7,211 nucleotides of DNA from Planctomycetaceae bacterium (GCA_031257725.1 JAIROD010000599.1:1-7211), one strand, 5' to 3'. Positions 1 through 6,834 are shown, counted from the first letter of the stretch. The notes: generated from the sequence alone by a model not told the origin. Program-made: numbers and translations.

Positions 1-72
1 AGTTAACGGCGTGGGCTTGCCCCGCGTTGTTCAACTTAACCCTAAAACACGGGGTAAACCCCGTCGTTAACT
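1..72. repeat. Double-hairpin palindromic intergenic repeat (REP/BIME-like)
   Basis: The stretch begins AGTTAACG and ends CGTTAACT, and the two halves are inverted copies. About 27-28 bases on each side match with four transitions and one extra T in the left arm. Each half is also a hairpin with a two-base loop: 9-25 (7 pairs, bulged T at 12, TT loop) and 49-64 (ACGGGGT/ACCCCGT, AA loop). Where the hairpins differ at paired positions (G9-C25 and C16-G19 against A-T type pairs in the other), both partners have changed. Two REP-type units in inverted orientation are the usual form of a BIME, so this is probably a dispersed repeat. The window starts exactly at the palindrome, so it may continue to the left. 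A structured RNA or protein-binding site is also possible. Confidence 0.7.
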
Positions 73-136
73 ATTAATTAATAGGCAGAAAATAAAAAAT
101 TGAATTATTAGAGATGCCCCGTTGACACTCTCCCTC

Positions 137-164
137 TTGAGAAAAAAAGACCAAAAGAGATAAT
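137..164 (+). promoter_or_regulatory. Candidate sigma-70-type promoter for purB-rsmA
   Basis: TTGAGA (137-142; 5 of 6 to the -35 consensus) is followed after 16 bases by GATAAT (159-164; 5 of 6 to the -10 consensus). TAATAT at 161-166 is an alternative -10. Transcription would start near 171 and give a leader of about 90 bases before the purB ATG at 260. A perfect TTGACA at 122-127 has no -10 at a workable distance. The flanking DNA is AT-rich, so chance matches are likely. Confidence 0.35.
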
Positions 165-259
165 ATGAACATTGGAAATTTTTGTCTCTAAAGTCCCTAT
201 CATCCCTCCAATCGAAAAAGAAAAAAATCAGCCGGAACCAAAACAAAAATTATTTAACC

Positions 260-1681
260 ATGCAATACTACGAAAATCCCTTGATTAGCCGTTACGCTTC
301 GCGTTTAATGTCGCAACTTTGGGGACCACAACGGAAATTCAGTACTTGGCGAAAACTTTGGCTGGCTCTGGCGGAAGCGGAAGCGGAACTAGGATTGCCA
401 ATCACGCAAGAACAAATCGAAGAACTCCAAAATCATCTCGATGATATTGATTTCAATAAAGCGGCAGAATATGAAACAAAATTACGTCATGATGTTATGG
501 CGCATGTTCACGCTTATGGCGATGTTTGTCCCAACGCCCGCCCGATTATCCATCTCGGCGCAACAAGTTGTTTTGTAACCGATAACGCCGACGCAATCCT
601 ACTTCGTGAAGCTCTCACGATAATCCGAAACCGTTTGGCGGCGGTGATTGATCGGTTGGGACGTTTTGCGTGGAAATATCGGGAACTGCCCTGTCTCGCC
701 TTTACGCATCTCCAACCCGCTCAACCAACAACTGTCGGACGACGTGCCTGTCTCTGGGCTTATGACCTGATTCTTGATCTCGCCGAAACAGAACATCGAA
801 TCCGCAATGTTAAAACTCTTGGAAACAAAGGAACCACCGGAACTCAAGCCAGTTTTTTGGAACTGTTCAACGGTAATCACGAAAAAGTCCGTAAACTGGA
901 ACGGATCTTTTGTGAAAAAATTGGAATGGAATCCTTCGCAATCACCGGTCAAACTTATCCGCGAAAAATGGATTCCCAAATTCTTGACCTGTTGTCGGGA
1001 ATCGCGCAAAGTGCCCACAAATTCGCTACCGACCTGCGAATTCTTGCTCATCGCAAGGAAATGGAAGAACCGTTTGAAGCGGATCAGATCGGTTCTTCGG
1101 CAATGGCGTATAAACGGAATCCAATGCGGAGTGAACGAATATGTTCGCTTGCCCGATTTGTAATGAGTTTGCAAACCAGTCCGGCAATGACCGCCGCCAC
1201 TCAGTGGTTGGAGCGAACTCTTGATGACAGCGCCAACCGTCGGCTGGTACTGCCGCAGGCTTTTTTGGCAATAGATGCCGTGCTTATTTTGTATCAGAAT
1301 ATTGCCGAAGGGTTGGCGGTTTATCCGAAAGTGATTGAAAAAAATCTTTGGTCGGAACTTCCTTTTATGGCAACAGAAAATATTCTGATGGCGGCTGTCG
1401 AGCAAGGCGGTGATCGGCAGGATTTACATGAACGGATTCGACAACACGCTCAAGCCGCCGCCGCCATTGTTAAAACAAAAGGCGGTGAAAACGATTTATT
1501 GAACCGGCTCCGAAATGATCCGGCGTTTAACAAGGTCAATATTGATGCGGAATTGGAACCATCCGCGTTTATCGGACGTTCACCGGAGCAAGTCGATGAA
1601 CTCATCAATGAATATGTCGAACCAATTCGACAACGTTACGAAGATATTTTAACTGTTGTCGATGCCGATGTCCGAGTTTGA
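260..1681 (+). CDS. purB: Adenylosuccinate lyase (long, ADSL-like form)
   Basis: The protein has 473 residues and belongs to the fumarase/aspartase superfamily. It splits SAICAR to AICAR plus fumarate and adenylosuccinate to AMP plus fumarate, so it acts twice in purine synthesis, in the cytoplasm as a homotetramer. Visible motifs are RHDVMAHVH (76-84, first catalytic histidine region), THLQPAQPTT (149-158, with catalytic-type H150) and the mobile-loop signature GSSAMAYKRNP (278-288), whose serine pair includes the catalytic base. The length and the opening YENPLISRYAS fit the longer, eukaryote-like class better than the roughly 430-residue Bacillus form. I chose the ATG at 260. The frame stays open to a TTG at 182, but those 26 extra residues are a lysine/serine/asparagine-rich run before the conserved start. 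No Shine-Dalgarno sequence is visible. rsmA follows after 58 bases. Confidence 0.95.
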   Translation: MQYYENPLISRYASRLMSQLWGPQRKFSTWRKLWLALAEAEAELGLPITQEQIEELQNHLDDIDFNKAAEYETKLRHDVMAHVHAYGDVCPNARPIIHLGATSCFVTDNADAILLREALTIIRNRLAAVIDRLGRFAWKYRELPCLAFTHLQPAQPTTVGRRACLWAYDLILDLAETEHRIRNVKTLGNKGTTGTQASFLELFNGNHEKVRKLERIFCEKIGMESFAITGQTYPRKMDSQILDLLSGIAQSAHKFATDLRILAHRKEMEEPFEADQIGSSAMAYKRNPMRSERICSLARFVMSLQTSPAMTAATQWLERTLDDSANRRLVLPQAFLAIDAVLILYQNIAEGLAVYPKVIEKNLWSELPFMATENILMAAVEQGGDRQDLHERIRQHAQAAAAIVKTKGGENDLLNRLRNDPAFNKVNIDAELEPSAFIGRSPEQVDELINEYVEPIRQRYEDILTVVDADVRV

Positions 1682-1739
1682 CCGAAATAAAAATGATCGG
1701 GAATCTCTAATCATTCGTTTTTTTTAACCACAACGTTTT

Positions 1740-2672
1740 ATGAATCAGACACGTTCTTATTTAACAGCAAAATTTGACGCGATGGGGATTCATCCTCAAT
1801 CGCGGCTGGGACAGAATTTTCTGATTGATTTAAATTTGCTTCGACTATTGCATGAATCCGGTAATATCGAACCGCATGATGTTATCCTCGAAGTCGGCAC
1901 CGGAACCGGTTCACTAACCGCGCTAATGTCGGAAAAGGCTGCTGTTGTTATTACGGTTGATGTTGATCCTGTTATGCAAGAGTTGGCAAAACAGGAACTC
2001 TTCGGCAAAAAAAATATCCGATTTATTAAAACAGATATTCTCAAAAATAAAAACAAACTTCGTGAAGAAGTGTTGGAAATGGTTCGGGAAGAATTGGACA
2101 AATCGGGTCTGAATGGTCAAAAACGGCGGTTCAAACTGATTTCGAATTTACCGTACTGTATTGCCGCTCCGCTTATCTCCAATCTTCTTTTAACGGAAAC
2201 GCCTCCGGTATTGATGTGCGTAACAATTCAGAAAGAACTCGCCGAGCGTATCACGGCGAAGCCGCGAAGTAAAAATTGGGGGGCGTTGTCGCTTTGGACG
2301 CAAGCCCAATGTAACACGGAACTAATCCGAATCATGCCTCCCACTGTTTTCTGGCCTCGTCCCAAAGTTGAATCAGCGATTGTCCGTCTCACTCTTGATG
2401 AAAAAAAACGCAACAAAATTCCTGACCTGAAATTTTTCAACGAATTTTCTCGCGCAATTTTTTTCCATCGCCGTAAATTTTTGCGTGCAGAACTTTGTAG
2501 TACGTTCAAAAATACGATTCCGAAATCGCGTATTGATGAGATTATGGACGAAATGAACTTCGACACCAACACCCGCGCGGAAACATTGCCGTTGAAAACA
2601 ATGCAACGTCTCTGTGAACTTTGTCGGCAAGAATTACTAAAGTTGCCGGAAAATAAACGAAAAATATTGTAA
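1740..2672 (+). CDS. rsmA: 16S rRNA (adenine(1518)-N(6)/adenine(1519)-N(6))-dimethyltransferase
   Basis: This is RsmA/KsgA, 310 residues. It dimethylates two adjacent adenines in the 3'-terminal hairpin of 16S rRNA using S-adenosylmethionine, late in small-subunit assembly. The motifs occur in family order: LGQNFL (23-28), the SAM-binding glycine loop LEVGTGTGSLT (50-60), acidic VDVD (73-76), TD at 98-99, catalytic NLPY (136-139) and the RRKFLR segment (244-249) of the C-terminal helical domain. The protein is longer than the usual 270 or so residues. Part of the excess is a charged insert near 100-130, before the catalytic motif, and part a basic C-terminal tail. The residue after NLPY is Cys140, where Asn is usual. 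ATG 1740 is the only start placed before the conserved N-terminus; no Shine-Dalgarno sequence is seen. The gene is probably transcribed with purB. Confidence 0.93.
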   Translation: MNQTRSYLTAKFDAMGIHPQSRLGQNFLIDLNLLRLLHESGNIEPHDVILEVGTGTGSLTALMSEKAAVVITVDVDPVMQELAKQELFGKKNIRFIKTDILKNKNKLREEVLEMVREELDKSGLNGQKRRFKLISNLPYCIAAPLISNLLLTETPPVLMCVTIQKELAERITAKPRSKNWGALSLWTQAQCNTELIRIMPPTVFWPRPKVESAIVRLTLDEKKRNKIPDLKFFNEFSRAIFFHRRKFLRAELCSTFKNTIPKSRIDEIMDEMNFDTNTRAETLPLKTMQRLCELCRQELLKLPENKRKIL

Positions 2673-2699
2673 TAGTGGACAGTTGATAGTGGAGAGTAA
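2672..2699. repeat. Two-copy 14-base tandem repeat at the rsmA-pgm convergent junction
   Basis: ATAGTGGACAGTTG (2672-2685) is followed directly by ATAGTGGAGAGTAA (2686-2699), 11 of 14 identical. The first copy overlaps the last base of the rsmA stop codon. A related TTGATAATGGAA string lies at 6642. Short degenerate strings of this type are common intergenic filler in some genomes. No GC-rich terminator hairpin is visible in this 55-base gap, only an A5/T8 run (2714-2729). Confidence 0.55.
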
Positions 2700-2727
2700 C
2701 ATGACAATGGGACAAAAAGAATTTTTT

Positions 2728-4380
2728 TTAACGGAGTGCTTCATCGACGATTTTTTTTGCTTCAGTTAAGATGTTGTCGAGATGTTCTTTGCTTTTGAAT
2801 GATTCGGCGTAAATTTTGTAAATGTTTTCGGTTCCTGAAGGTCTTGCGGCAAACCAACCGTCTGTCGAAACCACTTTCAAACCGCCAATAGAAGCACCAT
2901 TACCCGGTGCATTCGTCAGTCTGGCAACAATGGCATCTCCCGCCAATTTTTCTGTAACAACTTTTTCCGGCGTTAATTTCTTAAACGCCGATTTTTGTTC
3001 CGGCGTGGTTCCCTGATCAATCCGCGTGTAAAACGATTTACCGAAACGTTTTTCAAAGTCCTGATATATTTGACCGGGATCGAGTTGTGTTTTGGCAAGA
3101 ATTTCCGCTGCCAAAAGATTTAAAATAATTCCGTCCTTGTCTGTTGACCAGACTTGACCATTTTTGCGCAAAAAACTTGCTCCTGCGCTTTCCTCACCGC
3201 CAAAACCGATATTGCCGTTGTACAAACCATCGACAAACCATTTGAATCCCACCGGAACCTCGACCAGTTTCAAACCTAAATCAGCCGCAACACGATCAAT
3301 CACCCCGCTTGAAACCAATGTTTTACCAACACCAATTCCTTTTGCCCAATCCGGACGGTTTGTAAAAAGATACTGAATGGCAACAGTAAGATAATGATTC
3401 GGATTCATCAGTCCAACCGAAGGAACAACAATACCATGCCGATCCGTGTCCGGATCATTGGCAAACGCAATATCGAAACGGTCTTTTAACGTAACAAGTC
3501 CGCACATCGCATACGGACTGGAACAATCCATGCGAATTTTACCGTCGTGATCCACCGTCATAAAAGAAAATGTCGGATCAATTGTTTTATTGACAACCGT
3601 GATATCAAGATGATAATGTGCGGCAATCGGTTCCCAGTAAGCGTTGCCCGCACCGCCGAGCGGATCAACTCCAATCCGAATTTTCCTATCGGCAACCGCT
3701 TTCAAATCAATAATTGTTTCAAGATCAGCAATATAATCTTTTGAAAAATCAACCGCTTTTACATTTGATTTTGAAACAGATTTTTCATACGAAATTCTTT
3801 TAACGCCGTTTAAATTTGTTTTCAGATAATGATTGGCTTGGTTCTGAATCCAGCCGGTTACATCGGTATCGGCGGGACCGCCGTTGGGTCCGTTATACTT
3901 GATTCCGCCGTCACTCGGTGGATTGTGAGACGGCGTAATAATCACACCATCGGCAAGAGAATTTCCTTTGTGAAGTTGATTTTGGCGATTATGTTGCAGA
4001 ATTGCCCATGAAATCACCGGCGTTGGTGTGAATCCGTCGTCAGCCTGAAACAAAATGTCAACATCATTCGCCGCAAAAACTTCAAGAACTGTTTTTTGTG
4101 CTGCGCCGGATAGAAAATGGGTGTCCTTGCCAAGATACAATTTTCCGGTGTAACCTTGTTTCGAACGATAATCACAAATCGCTTGAGCAATTGCCAAAAT
4201 ATGAGATTCCGTGAACGAACCGTCTAACGAAGTACCGCGATGCCCACTGGTTCCAAACGCAACGAGTTGAGTTGGATTTTCCGTATCCGGTTTTTTTTCG
4301 TAATAGTTTTTTTCAAGATCGTTCAGGTTGACAAGAATCGACTGCGGAGCCGGTTTTCCGGCAAGTTCATGAAGAGACAT
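2728..4380 (-). CDS. pgm: Phosphoglucomutase (alpha-D-glucose-1,6-bisphosphate dependent)
   Basis: The protein has 550 residues, close to E. coli Pgm (546), and belongs to the alpha-D-phosphohexomutase superfamily. It interconverts glucose-1-phosphate and glucose-6-phosphate in the cytoplasm, linking glycogen and sugar-nucleotide synthesis to glycolysis. All four active-site elements are present. They are the phosphoserine loop TPSHNPPSDGG (149-159, catalytic S151), the Mg-binding loop DPDTDRH (309-315), the sugar-recognition GGEESAG (394-400) and the phosphate-binding RPSGTE (513-518). FGTSGHRG (42-49) marks the N-terminal domain. I chose ATG 4380 (MSLHELAGK), as in other bacterial Pgm proteins. 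The frame is open back to 4536, but those 52 residues come from AT-rich DNA and run almost up to the old end of the upstream Rpn gene. There is no Shine-Dalgarno sequence. The gene converges on rsmA with 55 bases between the stops. Confidence 0.95.
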   Translation of the reverse strand: MSLHELAGKPAPQSILVNLNDLEKNYYEKKPDTENPTQLVAFGTSGHRGTSLDGSFTESHILAIAQAICDYRSKQGYTGKLYLGKDTHFLSGAAQKTVLEVFAANDVDILFQADDGFTPTPVISWAILQHNRQNQLHKGNSLADGVIITPSHNPPSDGGIKYNGPNGGPADTDVTGWIQNQANHYLKTNLNGVKRISYEKSVSKSNVKAVDFSKDYIADLETIIDLKAVADRKIRIGVDPLGGAGNAYWEPIAAHYHLDITVVNKTIDPTFSFMTVDHDGKIRMDCSSPYAMCGLVTLKDRFDIAFANDPDTDRHGIVVPSVGLMNPNHYLTVAIQYLFTNRPDWAKGIGVGKTLVSSGVIDRVAADLGLKLVEVPVGFKWFVDGLYNGNIGFGGEESAGASFLRKNGQVWSTDKDGIILNLLAAEILAKTQLDPGQIYQDFEKRFGKSFYTRIDQGTTPEQKSAFKKLTPEKVVTEKLAGDAIVARLTNAPGNGASIGGLKVVSTDGWFAARPSGTENIYKIYAESFKSKEHLDNILTEAKKIVDEALR

Positions 4381-4426
4381 AGATTTCAAAAAATTAAATA
4401 AAATGTAATGTAATATAAAATGTAAT

Positions 4427-4455
4427 ATATTAGTGGAATTCAGGAACGCGGACAA
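4427..4455 (-). promoter_or_regulatory. Candidate promoter for pgm
   Basis: On the reverse strand TTGTCC (4455-4450) and TAATAT (4432-4427) are 17 bases apart, which would place a start near 4420 and a leader of about 40 bases. Both hexamers match only 4 of 6 consensus bases. A 9-base inverted repeat, AGTGGAATT (4432-4440) and AATTCCACT (4472-4480), surrounds the -35 box and could be an operator or chance. The region also has TGTAATATA-like direct repeats (4403-4430). Confidence 0.22.
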
Positions 4456-4532
4456 TTTTACCCGAAATAAAAATTCCACTGAATGCAACATAAATTTTAA
4501 CGTGTGAAGAGTATTTATTAAAATCATTCTCC

Positions 4533-4678
4533 TCAATGCGCAAGTTCCCGTTCAAATTCTGCCAGCGTTTCACAATCCAATGCCCCGAATCCAGCGCAAC
4601 TAAATCCGTGTAGGAACTGACAGATTGTACAATGGTTTCGGGAACATGTTTAAAGCGTTTATTGAGTATTTTGAGAAA
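4533..4678 (-). pseudogene. Displaced C-terminal tail of the Rpn-like gene, read in two shifted frames
   Basis: Downstream of the charged repeat, the annotated frame of the Rpn-like gene ends in an atypical run and stops at 4600. In the -1 frame from 4678 the DNA encodes 31 residues including NKRFKHVPETIVQSV and SYTDLVALDS, which look like the helical C-terminus of Rpn-family proteins. That frame then turns implausible, and a second -1 step at about 4589 opens FGALDCETLAEFERELAH, ending at a TGA (4535-4533). Two single-base losses explain this: one T from a T5 run (now A4 on the + strand, 4676-4679) and one more base, or a deletion of 1 plus a multiple of 3, near 4587-4591. The restored protein would have about 349 residues. 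Real mutation and assembly error cannot be told apart here. Confidence 0.72.
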
Positions 4679-5580
4679 ACATCCTGAGCTCTCGCTTTAA
4701 TTTTACCATTCTCTTCACCTTCCTTTTCACCTTCTCTTTTGCCTTCTCTTTTGCCTTCTCTTTTGCCTTGAATATAGAGTTCTTCCAATGTGGACATGAC
4801 CATTTTTTCAGCCTCCTGATAATCTAAAACTTTTGAAATTGCTCCGGCGACAATTTCTTTACTGTTTTTGGTTACTGCCAGAAAGTAACGAGTTAACGAA
4901 TTAAGCCAACCGTAAGTTCGTGGATCGGTTTTGATTTTATCAAAATATCCGACAATCCGGTCAAAACTTTCCGGTAATTTCCCTAATGATGCGGATTGCA
5001 AGGTATCCAACAGGGCGATCAATGCCGGATGTCCGGTCAATGTTTCCTGCTGAATCTGCGACAAATCAATCATGATTACCGGAAATGATAAAAAATGGTG
5101 ATCAACACCGGGTGGTAATGATACCAGATCGCCCATTTGTAACAACTCCTCCCATGGAATTTTCCCTTGATACAGCACAATAACAAGCACATACGGATAT
5201 TTTCCATCGCGGGTCATGGTGTTTTCGGGGTCAGCGTCGCAACCTTCGTAAAATTCCAATAGTTTACGCAAGCAGCGAATACAGAATCGTTTAACTTTTT
5301 TTGATTGATGTTCAAAAAAGAAGAATACTTTGGAGTATCCTCCGACTTTGAAATTTGCGGAAAATCGCAAATCGCCGATCACTTCCTGTAAGTTTCCATC
5401 AATCGTTGTTGGTGATTCACACCGAAGCGACCTCAAGTCGATCAAACGAATCACTCCTGTACCGGCGTAATGCTCCAACAAACACGTAAACAACTCAATA
5501 TCAATAAGAAAATATCGTGTTAGTAAATCATGTGGGTGAGCGAGTTCTAGCGGGGCGGTTATGTTCGGAAATACCTGCAT
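4600..5580 (-). CDS. Rpn/YhgA-like PD-(D/E)XK nuclease family protein, frameshifted at the C-terminus
   Basis: This 326-residue product resembles the Rpn (recombination-promoting nuclease, formerly putative transposase YhgA/PF04754) family, whose E. coli members are DNA endonucleases that raise RecA-independent recombination. Family-like features are the N-terminal HDLLTRYF (17-24), a probable PD-(D/E)XK core with D70 in GDLRF and E90-x-Q92 in FFEHQS, and the strand YVLVIVLYQG that normally follows. Near the C-terminus is a lysine/glutamate/glycine repeat (three KREG copies) ending in KIKARAQD. After this the frame is lost and the last 24 or so residues are not family-like; see the displaced tail at 4533-4678. 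ATG 5580 has a strong AGGAG five bases upstream, unlike its neighbours. The gene sits 110 bases after the ABC ATPase gene. The nuclease core looks intact, so a shortened active protein is possible. Confidence 0.82.
   Translation of the reverse strand: MQVFPNITAPLELAHPHDLLTRYFLIDIELFTCLLEHYAGTGVIRLIDLRSLRCESPTTIDGNLQEVIGDLRFSANFKVGGYSKVFFFFEHQSKKVKRFCIRCLRKLLEFYEGCDADPENTMTRDGKYPYVLVIVLYQGKIPWEELLQMGDLVSLPPGVDHHFLSFPVIMIDLSQIQQETLTGHPALIALLDTLQSASLGKLPESFDRIVGYFDKIKTDPRTYGWLNSLTRYFLAVTKNSKEIVAGAISKVLDYQEAEKMVMSTLEELYIQGKREGKREGKREGEKEGEENGKIKARAQDVFSKYSINALNMFPKPLYNLSVPTRI
4719..4766. repeat. 12-base tandem repeat inside the Rpn-like gene
   Basis: CTTCTCTTTTGC on the + strand is repeated perfectly three times (4731-4742, 4743-4754, 4755-4766), with a diverged copy at 4719-4730. 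On the coding strand it encodes GKRE/KREG units. The period is four codons, so copy-number change would lengthen or shorten the charged linker without shifting the frame. Confidence 0.9.
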
Positions 5581-5585
5581 AAAAT

Positions 5586-5590
5586 CTCCT
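5586..5590 (-). promoter_or_regulatory. Strong Shine-Dalgarno site of the Rpn-like gene
   Basis: The reverse strand reads AGGAGATTTTATG, with AGGAG five bases before the ATG at 5580. It fixes that start. None of purB, rsmA, pgm or the ABC gene has a comparable site. Confidence 0.75.
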
Positions 5591-5690
5591 GTTGGTAAAA
5601 TGGTCAGTTATGTAATAGTTTAAAACAAAAACAAAATGATTCATCAATGCTTATTCAAGATTAGTATTTTGTCGAAAAAAATTTATTATG

Positions 5691-6635
5691 TTATGCGGTG
5701 ATTCCTTTGGTTAGGGTCATAAAGGCGGTTTCGAGATTGATTTCATCTTCCTTGAATGATCTGATTTTGAAACCGTGTTCTACTAACAGTGTTGGTAATT
5801 CACAATAATCGTCAAGTCCTTTGTCTTTGTCCAGTGAAAGACGGATGATTGGTTTACCGGCGACAGTTTGAATTTCAACACGATTAACAGAACGATGTTG
5901 TTCTAAAAGTTTTGCGGCTTCTTCCAGACCGTTGACCAGATCAATATTGATGACCAAATGGTCGCGGACTTGCCGCATTACTTCGGCAACATCGGCGTTG
6001 ACCAACAGCTCACCACGTTCAATAATTCCGACTTTATTACAGATGTCCGCTAATTCCGGCAAAATATGGGATGAAACCATAATTGTTTTTCCACGTCCGC
6101 CGAGCCGTTTGAGAAGTTCGCGCATTTCAATTCTTGCTCTTGGATCGAGTCCGCTTGCCGGTTCGTCCAGGAGCAGAACCTGCGGGTCGTGTAGCAGAAC
6201 ACGGGCAAGACCAAGTCGTTGGGTCATACCTCGTGAGAGACTTGTTGCCAACGCCTCACGTTTATAACCAAGATCAACCAGTTCAAGCATTTCATCACAA
6301 ACTTTTTTCCGTTTACTCCCGCTAATCCGGTAAGCGGCGGCGAAAAATTCAAGATACTCGATCACTTTCATATCATCGTAAACACCGAAAAAATCGGGCA
6401 TATAACCAATCATACGTCGAATTTCCTTTGGGTGTGTGTAGATTGATTTTTCACAAATATAGGCTTCACCGTAAGTTGGCTGAAGCAATGTGGCAAGAAT
6501 TTTCATTGTTGTTGTTTTACCGGAACCATTCGGTCCGATAAAACCGAATAAATCACCGGAAACAAGGTTCAACCTGAGATTTTTAACAGCAAACAATTTG
6601 CCGTATTGTTTTGTGAGGTCTTCAGTACGAATCAT
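5691..6635 (-). CDS. ABC-2 type transporter ATP-binding protein
   Basis: The 314-residue protein is a cytoplasmic ABC ATPase of the type that drives drug, lipid or polysaccharide exporters through a separate membrane subunit; the substrate cannot be deduced. The nucleotide-binding domain (about 1-220) shows Walker A GPNGSGKT (34-41), signature LSRGMTQRL (133-141), Walker B VLLLDEP (153-159), D-loop SGLD (161-164) and switch H190. The Q-loop position, in GYMPDFFGVYDD (77-88), has Asp81 in place of Gln, and the signature reads LSRGM where LSGGQ is usual. I recall both changes from related planctomycete ATPases. Residues 225-314 form a DUF4162-like regulatory tail. ATG 6635 (MIRTEDLTKQYG) is the family-like start; 16 more codons are open up to 6683 but lie in repeat-like DNA. 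No permease gene is visible on either side. Confidence 0.93.
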   Translation of the reverse strand: MIRTEDLTKQYGKLFAVKNLRLNLVSGDLFGFIGPNGSGKTTTMKILATLLQPTYGEAYICEKSIYTHPKEIRRMIGYMPDFFGVYDDMKVIEYLEFFAAAYRISGSKRKKVCDEMLELVDLGYKREALATSLSRGMTQRLGLARVLLHDPQVLLLDEPASGLDPRARIEMRELLKRLGGRGKTIMVSSHILPELADICNKVGIIERGELLVNADVAEVMRQVRDHLVINIDLVNGLEEAAKLLEQHRSVNRVEIQTVAGKPIIRLSLDKDKGLDDYCELPTLLVEHGFKIRSFKEDEINLETAFMTLTKGITA

Positions 6636-6641
6636 TTTTAG

Positions 6642-6672
6642 TTGATAATGGAAAGGGATCGCTGATAATGAA
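6642..6672. repeat. TGATAATGRA direct repeat upstream of the ABC gene
   Basis: TTGATAATGGAA (6642-6653) and CTGATAATGAA (6662-6672) are 20 bases apart, about two helical turns, and lie just before the ABC ATPase start at 6635. They could be paired operator half-sites or diverged copies of the filler repeat also seen at 2672-2699. Confidence 0.4.
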
Positions 6673-6800
6673 TAACGTTGCAAAAAAATTGCGTTTATGG
6701 GCGGGTTATTAAAATGGGTAAAATTTTCAGGTTGTTTCGGTATTTTGCGGGATAATTAGACCTTTTCTCCAACTTGAAATGAAAAAACTTACATCAGGTA

Positions 6801-6827
6801 ACTTTTACTTTATACTTTATACTTTTA
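6801..6827. repeat. ACTTTAT heptamer tandem repeat
   Basis: ACTTTAT occurs at 6807-6813 and 6814-6820, followed by ACTTTTA (6821-6827) and preceded by ACTTTT (6801-6806). It abuts the hairpin element that begins at 6835 and may be part of the same repeated unit. Confidence 0.6.
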
Positions 6828-6834
6828 TTTTTTT

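Noticed and set aside
182..259. N-terminal extension of purB from a TTG codon
   Set aside because: The 26 residues are lysine/serine/asparagine-rich, overlap the presumed leader, and precede a well-placed ATG at the conserved family start.
599..1405. 268-residue reverse-strand ORF across purB
   Set aside because: It is wholly antisense to a clear purB and shows no recognisable motif.
1686..1726. Possible terminator between purB and rsmA (AATGAT...ATCATT followed by T8)
   Set aside because: The stem has only six AT-rich pairs with a 12-base loop, and the next gene is on the same strand only 58 bases away.
2228..2707. 159-residue reverse-strand ORF across rsmA
   Set aside because: It is antisense to rsmA with serine/arginine-rich composition typical of a shadow frame.
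4381..4536. N-terminal extension of pgm with a hydrophobic stretch resembling a signal sequence
   Set aside because: It is translated from AT-rich intergenic DNA. Pgm is cytoplasmic, and the ATG at 4380 gives the family-standard N-terminus and length.
4676..4680. Programmed ribosomal frameshift as the explanation of the Rpn tail
   Set aside because: There is no classical slippery heptamer, and a second shift would be needed about 90 bases later. Loss of bases is simpler.
6636..6683. 16-codon extension of the ABC ATPase
   Set aside because: It lies within a direct repeat, and the family begins at MIRTEDLTKQYG.
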